Shown here one piece after another: positions 6,638-7,913 of a DNA stretch of 7,913 nt (its first letter is position 1; every line of letters begins with the position of its first letter). The notes beneath the pieces are model-generated. The model saw nothing but the letters and a program-made list of their open reading frames with translations, made no database searches and was not told the origin of the DNA. A program made the translations under genes and the position numbers. The stretch comes from Acidobacteriota bacterium (GTDB lineage Bacteria; Acidobacteriota; Terriglobia; Terriglobales; Acidobacteriaceae). The DNA lies in NCBI GenBank assembly GCA_021781255.1, contig JAJXXG010000520.1, positions 1 through 7,913 on the forward strand. Reading direction: 5' to 3'.

Positions 6638-6649
6638 CATACATGTATG
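6638..6649. promoter_or_regulatory. Perfect 12-bp palindrome CATACATGTATG
   Basis: This AT-rich palindrome stands out in a GC-rich region, about 83-94 bp upstream of the cytochrome start. ATAC/ATGT-type dyads are bound by some PadR-family repressors, which are numerous in Acidobacteriota, but no regulator gene is in the window. The operator role is inferred from symmetry and position only. Confidence 0.35.
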
Positions 6650-6775
6650 TGAGGAGAATCACGGGAGAATGTGATGACGATCATCCCGCCGCAATGCGCA
6701 AGGCAGCAATGCGACATTGGACACATCCAGCGCAGCGTCAGACCAATTCGGCTTCGCCGCTCCGGCATGCGTTCT

Positions 6776-7768
6776 TTACTTGCCGCCCTCCAGCCAGCCG
6801 CGCGTCTGCAAAAGCTGGCGCTGATCCAGCGACCACACCTTGCCCGTCAGCTCATCTGCGGCCTTGCCTTCGCGCGCCGACTTCTCGTACTCGCTCGCAA
6901 TCGCCTGCATCTTGGCATCAAGGTCGTCCACAAAGTTCAGCACCAGCGCCTCGGGGATCATGGGCAGCTTGGGCGAGCCGAACTCCAGCTTTCCGTGGTG
7001 AGACAGAATCATGTGCTCCACCAGCACCTTCAGTCGCGGCGGAAAGCCCGGCAGGCTGTCGATGGTCTTGTCCACTCGCGCAATGCCCATCTGGATGTGC
7101 CCCAGCAGCGTGCCTTCCACCGTGTACTCAAAACCCGCATCCCAGGCCAGCTCCTGCACCTTGCCAATATCGTGCAGCACCACTCCGGTCAGCAGCAGGT
7201 CCCGGTGCAGCACGGGATAATGCGGCGCAATGCGATCAGCCAGCTTCAGCAGGCTCACCACATGCTCCAGCAGTCCGCCCAGCCACGCATGGTGCAGTTG
7301 GCGCGCCGCCGGCGCCTCGCGATACGCCTGCGCCAACGCGGCGTCGCTCAACAGAGTGGTCAGCAGCAGCTTCAGGTGCGGCTCCGTAAAGCTCTCCACA
7401 AAGCCCGTCAGCTCCCGCCACAACGCGTCCACGTCGTATGTCGTCGAGGGCAGCAGGTCCGTCTTGTCGGTCTCCGCCCCGGTCGCCTTGCGCAACTGGT
7501 CTACTTTCATCTGCAGCCGGTCGTCAAAACGCGCAACGCTGCCCCGCGCCTTCACCACATCGCCGCGCTCCACGTCCTTGGCAATCCGCGGGTCTGCCGG
7601 ATCCCACACCCGCGCCTCGACCTGGCCCGTCCTGTCGCCGAGAATCAGGTTCAGATACGGCTTGTTCGTCTTGGTCGTCCGCTGCTGCTTCAGCAGCACA
7701 ATGAAAAAGCTGTCAAACGCCCGCCCTTCTTCAAGGCTGGCCAGGTCCGCAATGTATAGATCTTTCAT
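6776..7768 (-). CDS. yhaM: YhaM-like 3'-5' exoribonuclease (OB-fold plus HD domain)
   Basis: The product is 330 residues, close to the usual YhaM/Cbf1 length of about 315. An N-terminal OB-fold nucleic-acid-binding domain (about 15-93) shows FFIVLLKQQRTTKTNKPYLN (21-40) and LGDRTGQVEARVWD (43-56). An HD domain follows, with LLEHV (166-170, H169), the metal-binding HD pair in VVLHDIGK (196-203, H199-D200), GTLLGH (219-224), VEHMILSHHGK (250-260) and a late Asp in NFVDDLDAKM (278-287). Family members degrade RNA, and some DNA, from the 3' end using divalent metal in the cytoplasm; all expected ligands appear present. The ATG at 7768 begins the conserved MKDLYIADL segment; its ribosome-binding site is weak (GGCAGG directly adjacent). 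A terminator lies just upstream, so the gene should have its own promoter within 7769-7834, although I see no clear one. Confidence 0.88.
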   Translation of the reverse strand: MKDLYIADLASLEEGRAFDSFFIVLLKQQRTTKTNKPYLNLILGDRTGQVEARVWDPADPRIAKDVERGDVVKARGSVARFDDRLQMKVDQLRKATGAETDKTDLLPSTTYDVDALWRELTGFVESFTEPHLKLLLTTLLSDAALAQAYREAPAARQLHHAWLGGLLEHVVSLLKLADRIAPHYPVLHRDLLLTGVVLHDIGKVQELAWDAGFEYTVEGTLLGHIQMGIARVDKTIDSLPGFPPRLKVLVEHMILSHHGKLEFGSPKLPMIPEALVLNFVDDLDAKMQAIASEYEKSAREGKAADELTGKVWSLDQRQLLQTRGWLEGGK

Positions 7769-7834
7769 CCTGCCCGTCAGATTAACCCACCGGGCCGTCG
7801 CTGCAAAGCAAACCTTCCCTCACGCAATCCGCGC

Positions 7835-7872
7835 AAAAACAGGCAGGGCCCGGATCGCTCCGGGCCCTGCCT
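7835..7872 (-). terminator. Strong intrinsic terminator of the gene at the right edge
   Basis: A perfect 14-bp GC-rich stem (7841-7854 pairing with 7859-7872) encloses the loop TCGC. On the minus strand it is followed, after one G, by five T residues (7839-7835). It starts 20 bases after the TAA at 7893 and insulates the YhaM-like gene from the gene beyond the right edge. Confidence 0.9.
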
Positions 7873-7892
7873 CCGTTCAAAGCGTCCATCGA

Positions 7893-7913
7893 TTATTGCG
7901 GCGTGGGTGCCGG
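7893..7913 (-). CDS. 3' end of an unidentified gene (partial)
   Basis: Reading the minus strand from the window edge, six codons give PAPTPQ followed by TAA. The position immediately before a strong terminator on the same strand supports this as the true end of a gene. The Pro/Ala-rich tail is too short to identify; such tails are common on secreted or membrane-linked proteins, but that is only a general association. Confidence 0.55.
   Translation of the reverse strand, partial: PAPTPQ

Larger units (their letters stand above)
6556..6775 (-). promoter_or_regulatory. Intergenic control region of the cytochrome operon
   Basis: This 220-bp region separates the YhaM-like gene from the cytochrome operon and has no gene. 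It is locally less GC-rich and contains several dyads: an interrupted palindrome at 6577-6599, a TGAT-N4-ATCA site at 6594-6605, a 12-bp palindrome at 6638-6649 and a short GATGA/TCATC dyad at 6673-6685. I found no convincing -35/-10 pair. A small stem (CGGC/GCCG) after the YhaM-like stop lacks a T-tract. The operon promoter is inferred to lie here from gene layout. Confidence 0.5.

Noticed and set aside
6742..6757. Small CGGC/GCCG hairpin after the YhaM-like stop, as a terminator
   Set aside because: The stem is only about four base pairs and no T-run follows on the minus strand.
6115..7389. Long plus-strand open frame of 424 codons
   Set aside because: It runs antisense across the cytochrome, the intergenic region and the YhaM-like gene, is rich in Arg, Pro, Ser and Ala, and has no recognisable domain. 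It is a by-product of high GC at third codon positions.
6671..7759. Plus-strand open frame of 362 codons
   Set aside because: It is almost exactly antisense to the well-supported YhaM-like gene, rich in Arg, Gln and His, with no motif. I treat it as a shadow.

Overview
The window is GC-rich, and every supportable gene lies on the minus strand, so it reads right to left. The gene content suggests a Gram-negative soil-type bacterium, most likely an Acidobacteriota (Terriglobia-like) genome. The pointers are a Tat-exported YbhE-type lactonase, a YhaM-type HD exonuclease, an HDOD protein, a DUF2339 membrane protein and a cytochrome c/FeS/NrfD redox module. The taxonomic assignment is an inference from gene types and composition, not from a marker gene.

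In transcription order: (1) the last six codons of an unidentified gene (7893-7913), followed by a strong intrinsic terminator (7835-7872); (2) a YhaM-like OB-fold/HD 3'-5' exoribonuclease (6776-7768); (3) a 220-bp intergenic region (6556-6775) with several dyad-symmetric sites, one resembling a CRP/FNR-family half-site pair; (4) a tightly packed redox operon made of a membrane-anchored tetraheme cytochrome c (6082-6555), a Tat-exported four-cluster ferredoxin-like subunit (5351-6085, ATGA overlap) and an NrfD/HybB-type integral membrane subunit (4120-5298); (5) a DUF2339-like polytopic membrane protein (2383-4077) 42 bp downstream, possibly co-transcribed; (6) an HDOD signalling protein (1333-2190) whose best start is a TTG behind a near-consensus Shine-Dalgarno; (7) a Tat-exported lactonase-family beta-propeller (115-1248). 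The leftmost 114 bases hold nothing I can support.

The redox operon is the most interesting part. A tetraheme cytochrome, a four-cluster Fe-S protein and an NrfD-type quinone-interacting subunit, in that order and without any visible catalytic reductase (no molybdopterin subunit, no NrfA), match the layout of the Geobacter Cbc4 (CbcSTU) type. The likely role is to exchange electrons between the membrane quinone pool and a periplasmic cytochrome network. The direction of electron flow and the terminal partner cannot be read from this window. I found no CRISPR array, transposase, integrase, tRNA or rRNA.
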